Position numbers and translations under genes: made by a program. The notes beneath the pieces are model-generated. The model ran no database searches. It was given only the letters and a program-made list of their open reading frames with translations, and was not told where the DNA came from. Below are positions 14,684-22,440 of a DNA stretch of 22,569 nt, one piece after another. How positions within the stretch are numbered: position 1 is the stretch's first letter; the number at the start of each line of letters is the position of its first letter. This DNA comes from CAYFWF01 sp964346815 (GTDB taxonomy: Bacteria; Acidobacteriota; Aminicenantia; Aminicenantales; Aminicenantaceae), in contig CAYFWF010000012.1 of the NCBI GenBank assembly GCA_964346815.1, forward strand, positions 1 to 22,569. Reading direction: 5' to 3'.

Positions 14684-15733
14684 ATGGACGTACTAGAGAA
14701 AATTTTAAATTTTTTAACGGAAAACGCCTATATGAGATTTCTCTTGATTCTGGTGATATCTATAGGAGTGGCTTTCGTTGTGAAACTTATCATGAAAAAT
14801 GTGCTCAGGCCTCTTGCCAAAAAAACCAGGACAAAGGTTGATGACCTGGTTATAAAAAGCATATCCTCTATCATCTTCTATATCGTCATCGTCCTGGGCT
14901 TCAAAATCTCTATCCAGCATTTTGAGTTTGAAACAGACCTTTACAACAACCTTGTCGATTCGCTTTTGATCATTATTGTGACATTTTTGGCTTTAAGAAT
15001 CATCACCAACTTCACCAAGCATTGGATCAAAGATTGGGCAGCAAAGACCAAATCGACGGCCGATGACAGGTTGATTCCTCTGGTTGCGAAGATCTTGAAT
15101 ACAGTAGTTGTCATCTTGGCGTTCATCTTTTTTTTCGACGCCTGGGATATCAACATCACCCCGCTTCTTACCACTGCGGGTATCGCCGGGTTGGCTATCG
15201 GTTTTGCCGTAAGGGATTCGCTCGCCAATATTCTGGGGGGGATTCAGCTCGTTCTGGACAAAACCTTCAAAGTTGGCGACAAAATCCAGCTCGAAAGCGG
15301 AGAACTGGGCGTTATCCTGGATATAGGACTCAGAAGCACAAAATTGAAGACATACGATAACGAAGTGATCTACCTTCCCAATGGCATTATGGCCAATACC
15401 AAGATTAAAAATTTCACAGTGCCCGACCTATCCATCCGCGTGAATGTCAATTTTGGAGTCGAATATGGATCAGACCCTGAAAGAGTCCGTCAGGTCGTCA
15501 ACGAGGCGCTCAATGGGATCGATACAGTCATCGATGAACCCGAGCCCGCGGTTCAATTTTTAAGCATGTCAGATTTTTCTCTGGATTTTGTCGCCAGAGC
15601 CTGGGTCGCCAGCTATGCAGATGCCTATTCGACACAACTAACCATGACCGATGTCATCTACCAGGCTCTCAACAAGGCAAAGATCGGCATTCCTTTTCCG
15701 ACTCGGACTATCTACACCCGAAAGCTGGAGTAA
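14684..15733 (+). CDS. mscS: MscS-family small-conductance mechanosensitive channel
   Basis: A 349-residue inner-membrane channel expected to open on osmotic downshock. Hydrophobic segments lie at about residues 17-36, 58-75, 91-107, 136-152 and 158-190. The last contains the pore-lining pattern (GIAGLAIGFAVRDSLANILGG) and runs into the conserved beta domain (FKVGDKIQLESGELGVI...IYLPNGIMANTKIKNF). The C-terminal alpha/beta domain ends in the usual IPFPTRTIY. It has about two more membrane segments than E. coli MscS, as in many homologues. Shine-Dalgarno AGGAGG precedes the ATG. It is a single-gene unit with its own promoter, divergent from thiE. Confidence 0.93.
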   Translation: MDVLEKILNFLTENAYMRFLLILVISIGVAFVVKLIMKNVLRPLAKKTRTKVDDLVIKSISSIIFYIVIVLGFKISIQHFEFETDLYNNLVDSLLIIIVTFLALRIITNFTKHWIKDWAAKTKSTADDRLIPLVAKILNTVVVILAFIFFFDAWDINITPLLTTAGIAGLAIGFAVRDSLANILGGIQLVLDKTFKVGDKIQLESGELGVILDIGLRSTKLKTYDNEVIYLPNGIMANTKIKNFTVPDLSIRVNVNFGVEYGSDPERVRQVVNEALNGIDTVIDEPEPAVQFLSMSDFSLDFVARAWVASYADAYSTQLTMTDVIYQALNKAKIGIPFPTRTIYTRKLE

Positions 15734-15850
15734 ATGCTCCTGGCGAGGCCTGAATCTTGCTGTTGTGCTGAGATTCTCGAGCTGATGGATGAGCTTTCCT
15801 GGCAGTCATCTGAATGACCACAGGATTCGGAGAACTGCTCTCCAGGGTGG

Positions 15851-15879
15851 TTGACAAGCATAAAGAGTTTTTATTTAAT
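15851..15879 (+). promoter_or_regulatory. Sigma-70 promoter for apt and the purine permease
   Basis: A perfect TTGACA (15851-15856), 17 bases and TTTAAT (15874-15879, five of six). The start site would fall near 15886, leaving a leader of about 100 bases before apt. I see no purine-riboswitch core in that leader. Confidence 0.65.
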
Positions 15880-15988
15880 TAACCTGGATTAGATGTCATG
15901 CTGTACTGATGAATGGATGCTTTTGAGATGAGATGAATTCAGCGGCAGCCCTTGCGGACCAATAAGCCAGGTGGTTGGGAGGAACATC

Positions 15989-16525
15989 ATGATTTCCCGG
16001 GTAAAATCTCTCATACGCGAAGTCAAGGACTTTCCTAAGCCGGGAATCGGATTTAAAGATATCACACCAGTGATCCAAGATGCGGAAAGCTACAATTATG
16101 TCGTCGACAGGATGGTTGCCTGGGGAAAGGAAAGGATACCTCAGGTCGTTGTCGGAATCGAGTCGCGAGGATTCCTTTTTGCAGCCCCAGTAGCCAGCAG
16201 ACTGAATTTGGGTTTGGCTATCATTAGAAAAAAGGGAAAGCTTCCCAGGGAGACCGTGTGCGTGAAGGCTCCCAATGAGTATGCTGTGGAAGACTTCGAG
16301 ATGCATAACGACTGTATCCTTCCGGGACAGAAGGTGCTCATCATAGATGATCTCATCGCGACAGGCTTTTCCTCTGTAAGTGCCATAGATCTGGTAAAAA
16401 AATTGGGCGGTGAAGTGGTCGGTTTTGCATCTCTGGTAGAGCTGAGTTTTTTAAAAGGAGTGGAGTTCATAAAAAAAAGACATCCCGATGTGGATGTCTT
16501 TTCTTTGGTTCAATTCGAAGACTGA
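15989..16525 (+). CDS. apt: Adenine phosphoribosyltransferase
   Basis: A 178-residue salvage enzyme making AMP from adenine and PRPP. The family opening (VKDFPKPGIGFKDITPV), GIESRGF (57-62), the PRPP loop VLIIDDLIATGFS (116-128) and the ending FSLVQFED are all present. After ATG the PRPP loop has Phe-Ser where most have Gly-Gly, a small variation. The start is the ATG at 15989, because GGGAGGA (15977-15983) stands five bases before it; an in-frame GTG at 15971 would place the Shine-Dalgarno inside the gene. The permease follows after 11 bases. A terminator-like hairpin lies within the last codons. Confidence 0.95.
   Translation: MISRVKSLIREVKDFPKPGIGFKDITPVIQDAESYNYVVDRMVAWGKERIPQVVVGIESRGFLFAAPVASRLNLGLAIIRKKGKLPRETVCVKAPNEYAVEDFEMHNDCILPGQKVLIIDDLIATGFSSVSAIDLVKKLGGEVVGFASLVELSFLKGVEFIKKRHPDVDVFSLVQFED
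16475..16502 (+). terminator. Terminator-like hairpin inside the 3' end of apt
   Basis: AAAAGACATCC and GGATGTCTTTT form a perfect 11-bp stem around a six-base loop (CGATGT), followed by CTTTGG. The GC content of the stem is modest, but the T-tract on the right arm gives the look of an intrinsic terminator. It ends 23 bases before the end of apt and 34 before the permease gene. Confidence 0.4.
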
Positions 16526-16536
16526 AGGGGTGAGGT

Positions 16537-17868
16537 ATGCAAGGTGCTCTAGACCGCTTTTTCAAACTTGAAGAAAACGACACCACCTTCCGGATCGAGA
16601 TGCTCGGCGGCGTGACGACCTTTATGACGATGTCCTATATCATCTTCCTGCAGCCTGCCGTGCTTTCTCTGGCAGGAATGGACAGCGGGGCGGTCATGGT
16701 TGCGACTTGTCTCTCCAGCGCCATAGCGACACTTCTGATGGGGCTCCTCGCCAAATATCCATTCGCACTCGCCCCGGCCGTCGGTCACAATGTTTTTTTT
16801 GCGGTTACAGTATGCGGAACCATGGGCTATTCCTGGCAGGTTGCCCTTGGAGCCGTGTTCATTTCGGGTTCTGTTTTCCTGATCCTGTCGCTTCTGAGGG
16901 TGTGGGGGAAATTGGTGGCAGCGGTACCGGATTCCCTCAAGTACGGCATTGCCGTGGGCATAGGACTCTTGATTGCATTTGTCGGTTTTCAGTTTGGGGG
17001 CATCGTGGTAGATGATCCCGAAGTTCTGGTGAAGATAGGAGATTTCACCAGCAAACCGGTCTGCCTCGCTCTTTTCGGAGTATTCATCACTCTTGTTTTG
17101 ATGGCCTTACGGGTCCACGGGGCTCTTCTCATCGGGATCATTGCCACTGCTCTTCTGGGTATACCTCTGGGAGTGGTCAAGTATCAGGGCATCGTATCCG
17201 CTCCGCCCAGTTTAGCTCCGACTCTCTTGAAGCTGGATGTTATGGGAGCGCTCCAAACCGGCCTCGTCACGGTGGTTTTTGTATTTTTCTTCCTGGATCT
17301 TTTCGACACCATGGGCACGCTGATAGGTGTGAGCGGGCAGGCTGGTTTTCTTAGACAGGGAAGGCTTCCCCGGGCGGATCAGGCAATGTTTTCGGATGCC
17401 GTGGGAACGGTCAGCGGAGCCATGTTCGGGACTTCAACGGTAACCACCTACATCGAAAGCGCTGCAGGTATCGTCCAGGGTGCGAGAACAGGACTCGCCA
17501 ATGTTTTCACCTCTTTCCTTTTTATCGTAGCCCTGTTTTTCAGTCCCTTGGCAGAGATGATTGCAGGAGTATATGAATTCGAAGGCTTAAACCTTCGTCC
17601 TGTGATAGCACCTCCATTGATCGTGGTAGGCTTTTTGATGATGAAGTGTGTGAGCTTTATCAAATGGGATGATTTGACCGAAGCTCTACCTGCATTTTTG
17701 GCGATAATTGTTATGCCTCTCACCATCAATATCACAGAAGGCATCGCCTTCGGATTCATCTCTTACTCCCTCTTGAAATTGGTTTCAGGCAGAGGCAGGC
17801 AGGTGCACTGGATCATCTATCTGTTCTCGGCCCTTTTTGTGCTCCGATATATAATCGGACAGGGTTGA
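16537..17868 (+). CDS. AzgA-like purine permease (NCS2 family)
   Basis: A 443-residue inner-membrane transporter with about 12-14 hydrophobic segments, probably importing adenine, guanine or hypoxanthine with protons. AzgA-type signatures are RIEMLGGVTTFMTMSYIIFLQP near the N-terminus, FFLDLFDTMGTLIGV (251-265) and FGTSTVTTYIESAAGI (297-312). The otherwise conserved MGLNAFF segment reads VGHNVFF (82-88), which may affect specificity. It starts 11 bases after apt, after AGGGGTGAGG, so uptake and phosphoribosylation are encoded together; this supports adenine as a substrate. Confidence 0.9.
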   Translation: MQGALDRFFKLEENDTTFRIEMLGGVTTFMTMSYIIFLQPAVLSLAGMDSGAVMVATCLSSAIATLLMGLLAKYPFALAPAVGHNVFFAVTVCGTMGYSWQVALGAVFISGSVFLILSLLRVWGKLVAAVPDSLKYGIAVGIGLLIAFVGFQFGGIVVDDPEVLVKIGDFTSKPVCLALFGVFITLVLMALRVHGALLIGIIATALLGIPLGVVKYQGIVSAPPSLAPTLLKLDVMGALQTGLVTVVFVFFFLDLFDTMGTLIGVSGQAGFLRQGRLPRADQAMFSDAVGTVSGAMFGTSTVTTYIESAAGIVQGARTGLANVFTSFLFIVALFFSPLAEMIAGVYEFEGLNLRPVIAPPLIVVGFLMMKCVSFIKWDDLTEALPAFLAIIVMPLTINITEGIAFGFISYSLLKLVSGRGRQVHWIIYLFSALFVLRYIIGQG

Positions 17869-17996
17869 TATTTATCGATCTGACCTTCGGCTGTTTCCGG
17901 TGTTCATGGAACATGCAGAATATGTATCAATTGAAGAGATATTCTCTATAGATTCATGCTGAGCAATTTGCTCAAAGTACGGAGGTGAATCGAAAA

Positions 17997-19754
17997 ATGA
18001 AAACATCGAAAGCCAAATATCTATCCACAATTCTCGTTCTCGCTCTCCTGCTTGCGAGTTGTGCCCGTGTCATGGTAAAAACTGATCTGACCTTAGGATC
18101 CTCGGGTATGAAGTGGGCAAAAAAGACGCTCCATGAGATGACTCTGGAAGAAAAAATCGGTCAGATGGTGGCTTGGCGGTATTCGGGTCATTTTGTCAAC
18201 AGGAACAGTGAGTACTTCCAAAACCTCAGCAATCTGATCGTAGAGCAGAAAATAGGAGGATTGATTATTTTTGGAGGCGAGGTATATGAAACGGCCATCC
18301 TGACCAACACTCTCCAAAAATTGGCTGAGGTCCCCCTTTTGGTTGCTTCTGACTTCGAGAGAGGGGCGGGGAATCAAATAGATGGAGCGACACTCTTTCC
18401 GCCCCTCATGTCTCTTGGAGCGGCGGATTCTGAGGAACTGGCTTATGCGATGGGCAGGATCACCGCCTTAGAGGGAAGAGCGCTGGGCATTCACATGACT
18501 TATGCGCCCGTGGTTGATGTCAACATCAATCCTGATAATCCCATCATCAATACCCGTTCGATTGGAGAAGATCCGGAACAGGTGGGGTCTATCGCTCAAG
18601 CATTCATAAAGGGGTGCCAGGACCATGGTCTTATCGCCACTGCTAAACATTTCCCCGGCCATGGGGACACGGATTTGGATTCTCATAGTGTTTTGGCCAC
18701 CATAACAGGCAACCGGGATCGCTTGGAAAAAGTAGAACTGTATCCCTTCAAAAAGGCCATAGAAGCCGGAGTCCAGGCCATTATGACCGCTCATCTTCAT
18801 ATTCCGGCTCTCGATCCCACCCCCGACCTTCCTGCTACCCTTTCTCATCCTATCTTGACCGAACTTTTAAGGAATGAGATGGGATTCCAGGGGATGATCG
18901 TCACCGACGCAATGGGAATGGGCGGGGTGACCACCCTGTATGCTCCTGAAGAGGCGGCTCTGAGGGCCGTGAGAGCCGGGGTGGATATGCTTCTCCTTCC
19001 CCCTGAACCCAAGAAAGTCATCGATGCTCTCATCGACGCGGTCAGAGAGGGGCGGATTTCCGAGTCGAGGATCGATGTCTCTGTAAAAAGGATTCTTGAG
19101 GCTAAAGCCAGATTGGGTTTATGGCGGAATAAGTTTATCGACATAGAGACTTTGGACAGGAAGATCGGTTCCTCGGAGAATCTCGATCAAGCAGAAAAAA
19201 CGTTTGATAGGTCCATGACCCTGGTCAGGAATGAAGGAAATCTTCTTCCCCTTTCAGAGGAGAAAAAGATGGCTGTGTTTTCATTGAGCAGCGACCCTGG
19301 CGGGTATTTTGCGGGAAGGACCTTCGTCGAGGAATTGAAGATGAGAAACCCTCAAATTATGGAATTCTTCGCCGAGGCTTCGACAGGAGAAGAGTTCATC
19401 GCAGAAGCCGTGGAGAAAGCCAAAGATGTGGAGGTCGTTATCGTAGGAATTTTTTCGCGGTTGCGCGCAGGGAAAGGGAGTGTTGGTATCGATCCCAGAC
19501 ACATTCAATTGATACGCGCTCTTTCTAAAGGATCTCCCTCAGTTGCGGTCATCTCATTCGGCAGCCCCTATTTTTTGAGACATTTTTCAGATACGGACGT
19601 CTATCTCTGTGCATACAGGTACTCTGATGAAGCACAGAGATCTGCAGCCAAGGCTCTTTTTGGAGAGATCGATATAACTGGGAAACTTCCTGTGTCCATT
19701 CCCGGTCTCTATCCGAGGAGGCATGGATTGATTCTGGAAAACACAGGTCATTAG
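17997..19754 (+). CDS. nagZ: Lipoprotein glycoside hydrolase family 3, beta-N-acetylhexosaminidase (NagZ type)
   Basis: A 585-residue protein with a lipoprotein signal peptide: charged start, hydrophobic core and lipobox LASC with Cys22. Family 3 N-domain motifs are ASDFERGAGNQI, the NagZ signature KHFPGHGDTDLDSH (217-230, containing the Asp-His dyad used in place of a Glu acid/base) and nucleophile Asp304 in VTDAMGMGGV. A C-terminal domain follows (about 390-585), as in the two-domain Bacillus NagZ and unlike the short cytosolic E. coli enzyme. It should remove GlcNAc from cell-wall fragments in the periplasm or at the outer membrane. ATG 17997 is chosen over the in-frame GTG at 17985 because GGAGGTGA (17981-17988) overlaps that GTG. 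Confidence 0.88.
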   Translation: MKTSKAKYLSTILVLALLLASCARVMVKTDLTLGSSGMKWAKKTLHEMTLEEKIGQMVAWRYSGHFVNRNSEYFQNLSNLIVEQKIGGLIIFGGEVYETAILTNTLQKLAEVPLLVASDFERGAGNQIDGATLFPPLMSLGAADSEELAYAMGRITALEGRALGIHMTYAPVVDVNINPDNPIINTRSIGEDPEQVGSIAQAFIKGCQDHGLIATAKHFPGHGDTDLDSHSVLATITGNRDRLEKVELYPFKKAIEAGVQAIMTAHLHIPALDPTPDLPATLSHPILTELLRNEMGFQGMIVTDAMGMGGVTTLYAPEEAALRAVRAGVDMLLLPPEPKKVIDALIDAVREGRISESRIDVSVKRILEAKARLGLWRNKFIDIETLDRKIGSSENLDQAEKTFDRSMTLVRNEGNLLPLSEEKKMAVFSLSSDPGGYFAGRTFVEELKMRNPQIMEFFAEASTGEEFIAEAVEKAKDVEVVIVGIFSRLRAGKGSVGIDPRHIQLIRALSKGSPSVAVISFGSPYFLRHFSDTDVYLCAYRYSDEAQRSAAKALFGEIDITGKLPVSIPGLYPRRHGLILENTGH

Positions 19755-19774
19755 ACGAACCTTAGGAGAAAAAA

Positions 19775-20980
19775 ATGTCAGATTTTTTTCAAAACGGAGT
19801 CATAACCACTTTCCACAGATTGGGCGAAGTGGATGTAAAAAGGCTGGAGGGTGAACTGAAAGAGTTCTCCAGGAGAAGACCGATGGCATTGATTCTTCCG
19901 TCTCTGTACCGCGAATTTGCGAGCGGCGCTCTTGCTAACATCATGAATATTTTACGGAGGACGAATTATTTCAATCAGATGGTGCTGTGTTTGGATAGAG
20001 CCAATGCTGAACAATTCAAAGAAGTCAAAAAATATTTTTCCCATATCAGAAAATTCTGCATCATCTGGAATGACGGGCCGAGGATGAAGAAACTCTATAA
20101 AATTCTAGAAGAAAATGAACTGTCACCAGGAAAGTCGGGAAAGGGCCGGGCTGTATGGATTGCATTGGGTTATGTCTTAGCTGGAGGAAAAAGCAGAGTC
20201 TTTGCTATTCATGACTGTGACATCGTCAACTACACCCGGTCTCTGGTCGCCCGCCTCTGTTATCCTGTTGCCAGCCCTCATTCCGAGTATGAATTTTGCA
20301 AGGGTTTTTACAGCCGATATACTAACAAAATGTACGGACGGGCCACACGTCTGTTTTTTACACCTTTCATCCGGGCTTTGGAAAAAATCCTGGGCTATCT
20401 TCCCTTCCTGGTCTACATGGATAGTTTCCGGTATGCCCTGGCCGGAGAGATCGCCATGAGAAGAGATTTAGCCATGGCTTTACGGATCCCGAGTGACTGG
20501 GGTCTTGAAGTCGGCACATTAGCAGAAGTCTACCGTAACGTGGCCCCGAACAGAATCTGCCAGGTGGATATCGCGGACACATACGAGCACAAACACCAAA
20601 CTCTGGATCCCGCTGATCCCGAAATCGGGGTGCTCAAGATGACGGTGGATATTGCCAAATCGATCTTCAGGAATCTGGCCTTGGAGGGTGTTCAGTTCTC
20701 ACTGGGTTTCTTCAAGACATTGAGCAACATATATCTCAAAGAGGCCCAGGAGACCATAATTAGATACGAAAATGATGCCGCCATAAACGGTCTTTCCTTT
20801 GACCGGCACGGAGAGTCGATTTGTGTAGAAGCCTTTGCAGATGGCATTCAAAGGGCTGGGGATATTTTTTGGCAGAATCCCTCTACCTCTCCTCTTATTC
20901 CCAACTGGCACAGAGTAACGGCTGCAGTTCCGGATTTCTTCGATATGCTGCTCCAAGCTGTGGAAGAAGATAACTCATAG
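19775..20980 (+). CDS. gpgS: GpgS-like glucosyl-3-phosphoglycerate synthase (GT81)
   Basis: A 401-residue cytoplasmic GT-A glycosyltransferase resembling the roughly 400-residue bacterial/archaeal GpgS group. Visible are LPSLYREF, a KGRAVWIALGY segment, the metal-binding HDCD (146-149, in place of DxD), SDWGLEVGTLAEVY (240-253) and DIADTYEHKHQ with the His pair (272, 274). GpgS makes glucosyl-3-phosphoglycerate from a nucleotide-glucose donor and 3-phosphoglycerate, the first step to the compatible solute glucosylglycerate. Shine-Dalgarno AGGAG lies six bases from the ATG, and nagZ ends 20 bases upstream. The matching phosphatase gene is not seen here. Mannosyl transfer or another acceptor cannot be excluded. 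Confidence 0.75.
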   Translation: MSDFFQNGVITTFHRLGEVDVKRLEGELKEFSRRRPMALILPSLYREFASGALANIMNILRRTNYFNQMVLCLDRANAEQFKEVKKYFSHIRKFCIIWNDGPRMKKLYKILEENELSPGKSGKGRAVWIALGYVLAGGKSRVFAIHDCDIVNYTRSLVARLCYPVASPHSEYEFCKGFYSRYTNKMYGRATRLFFTPFIRALEKILGYLPFLVYMDSFRYALAGEIAMRRDLAMALRIPSDWGLEVGTLAEVYRNVAPNRICQVDIADTYEHKHQTLDPADPEIGVLKMTVDIAKSIFRNLALEGVQFSLGFFKTLSNIYLKEAQETIIRYENDAAINGLSFDRHGESICVEAFADGIQRAGDIFWQNPSTSPLIPNWHRVTAAVPDFFDMLLQAVEEDNS

Positions 20981-21037
20981 ATTTGCTCTGTAAGTCAATC
21001 AGGCTGTCTGATTCCGAGATGTTTGCAAAAGTGAGAT

Positions 21038-21066
21038 TTGACTTTTCCAGAGGCCGTCTTTATTAT
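21038..21066 (+). promoter_or_regulatory. Sigma-70 promoter for the efflux adaptor gene
   Basis: TTGACT (21038-21043), a 17-base spacer and TATTAT (21061-21066), both five of six. The start site would be near 21073. A small dyad AATCAG-GCTGT-CTGATT (20997-21013) lies upstream of the -35 and could bind a regulator. Confidence 0.6.
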
Positions 21067-21097
21067 AGAAATGGCAGAGAGGTGAGGGGATAATTCG

Positions 21098-21121
21098 ATG
21101 CACAGGATGTATAGGAAATGA
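21098..21121 (+). CDS. Possible seven-codon leader peptide
   Basis: MHRMYRK, preceded by the strongest Shine-Dalgarno in the area (GAGGTGAGGGG, 21079-21089). Its stop overlaps the adaptor start codon as ATGA, a classic coupling arrangement. The adaptor ATG itself has only a weak AGGA. It may be chance. Confidence 0.3.
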   Translation: MHRMYRK

Positions 21122-22368
21122 TACTACCAAAGAAAATTCTTACCATAGTCTTGATCGCTATCCTGATAGGCGTGGTGGTCTTTTTTGTATTCATAAAAAA
21201 TGGGACAGAGGCCAATGGTGGGGAATCATCCGAAGATGCGGTCGAGTCTAAAGCACCGGAGACACCCATCCCTGTAAAAGTGGCAAAGGCACGTAGAGAT
21301 AAGCTTGTGATCACCTTGAAATCCCCAGGGGAAGCCATCACCAACAGAATGGTCACCGTAAAATCCGAAGTGGAAGGTGTGATAAAAAATATATTGGTGG
21401 AGGAAGGACAGCATGTGAAACAGGGAGATTTGCTGATTGAGCTGGATGATCGAAAGTACAGACTGGAACTGGAACAGGTTCAGGCCGATCGCCTGAGCCG
21501 GCTTTCTGAGCTGCTGCTGGAGGAACAGTTTGCCGGCGCTGAAGAAGAGACCGCCGAGTTTGAAAAAGAAAAAATTCAAAGATCCAAGCAAGAGTACGAG
21601 AAAGCTCAAAAGCTTTTTCGCAAAGGGATGATCTCTGAGAATGAATATGAAGAAATCTACAGAAAGTACGAGTTAGCATTGATCGAGTCCGGAGAGAGGA
21701 AGCAGGAAGTCCGGTCGGCATCCAAGGGCCTGACCCAGGCAGAAATCGCGGTTAAAAAGGCTCAGATGAACTTGGAGAAGACAAAAATTAAGGCTCCTTT
21801 CTCTGGGATCGTCACGGATATTCAGGTCTCTCCCCAGGAGCATATAACGGCAGGAAGAGACCTTTTCATGCTGGTGAATATCAGCCGCATTCAGGTCCAC
21901 GCAAAAGTCCTGGAGAGCGAGATAGGGAAAATGGAGGTAGGCCGGGAGGTAAATCTGAAGTTCAGTGCCTATCCAGAAAGGGTATTCAAAGGCCGTGTGA
22001 AGGCGATCAGCCCCATCATCAATCCAGAGGATAAAACCTGCAAAGTGATTGTCGATGTCGCCAATCCAGAGGAAGAAATCAAGCCCGGGATGCATGCAGA
22101 AGTAGAGATTGCGGCTGAGATTCATAGAGACAAGCTCCTAATTCCTCAGGAGGCCGTACTGGTGAGAGGGGGAAGAAAACTCGCTTTTGTCGTGGAGGGG
22201 GATCTGGCCAAGTGGAGATACATCCAAGTAGGGCTCGAAAACGATGATTATGCAGAAGTCCTGCCGAGCGAAAGGGAAGGGGAAGGGATTAAAGAAGGAG
22301 AGACGATAATCGTCGATGGACATTTTACTCTGGCCCATGACGCCAGGGTCCGGATCCAGGAAGAGTGA
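21118..22368 (+). CDS. Periplasmic adaptor (membrane fusion protein) of an RND/ABC efflux system
   Basis: A 416-residue HlyD/AcrA-type adaptor. There is one N-terminal membrane anchor (about residues 7-27), then a split lipoyl domain (SEVEGVIKNILVEEGQHVKQGDLLIELDD and KTKIKAPFSGIVTDIQV), an alpha-hairpin coiled coil between them (about 112-222), a beta-barrel (INISRIQVHAKV-like to VIVDVANPEEEIKPGMHAEVEI) and a membrane-proximal domain with LIPQEAVLVRGG. No lipobox is seen, so it is anchored by the helix. It normally bridges an inner-membrane pump and an outer-membrane channel, but no pump gene follows: the next gene is convergent. The start is fixed by an in-frame TAG at 21112. Confidence 0.9.
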   Translation: MILPKKILTIVLIAILIGVVVFFVFIKNGTEANGGESSEDAVESKAPETPIPVKVAKARRDKLVITLKSPGEAITNRMVTVKSEVEGVIKNILVEEGQHVKQGDLLIELDDRKYRLELEQVQADRLSRLSELLLEEQFAGAEEETAEFEKEKIQRSKQEYEKAQKLFRKGMISENEYEEIYRKYELALIESGERKQEVRSASKGLTQAEIAVKKAQMNLEKTKIKAPFSGIVTDIQVSPQEHITAGRDLFMLVNISRIQVHAKVLESEIGKMEVGREVNLKFSAYPERVFKGRVKAISPIINPEDKTCKVIVDVANPEEEIKPGMHAEVEIAAEIHRDKLLIPQEAVLVRGGRKLAFVVEGDLAKWRYIQVGLENDDYAEVLPSEREGEGIKEGETIIVDGHFTLAHDARVRIQEE

Positions 22369-22371
22369 GAC

Positions 22372-22416
22372 AAGAGCCTTGACCTGATTTGAAAGAACAC
22401 AGAGTTCAAGGCTCTT
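22372..22416. repeat. 11-bp inverted repeat between convergent genes
   Basis: AAGAGCCTTGA (22372-22382) and TCAAGGCTCTT (22406-22416) pair perfectly around a 23-base loop. It lies exactly between the convergent adaptor and tonB-like genes. There is no T-tract on either side, so it is not a standard intrinsic terminator, although a factor-assisted bidirectional stop is plausible. Confidence 0.6.
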
Positions 22417-22440
22417 AGAGAAAAACTTAAAAATAAAGAG

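Noticed and set aside
15886..15988. Possible purine riboswitch in the apt leader
   Set aside because: I do not see the conserved three-way-junction loops of a purine aptamer, and the leader has no strong expression-platform hairpin.
15971..15988. Upstream GTG start for apt
   Set aside because: The Shine-Dalgarno GGGAGGA would lie inside the gene; the ATG at 15989 has ideal spacing and matches the family start.
17985..17996. Upstream GTG start for nagZ
   Set aside because: GGAGG directly abuts this GTG, leaving no spacer, while the ATG at 17997 is well spaced and gives a clean lipoprotein signal peptide.
22372..22416. Intrinsic terminator for the adaptor or tonB-like gene
   Set aside because: The loop is long (23 bases) and no T-tract follows on either strand, so it is listed only as an inverted repeat.
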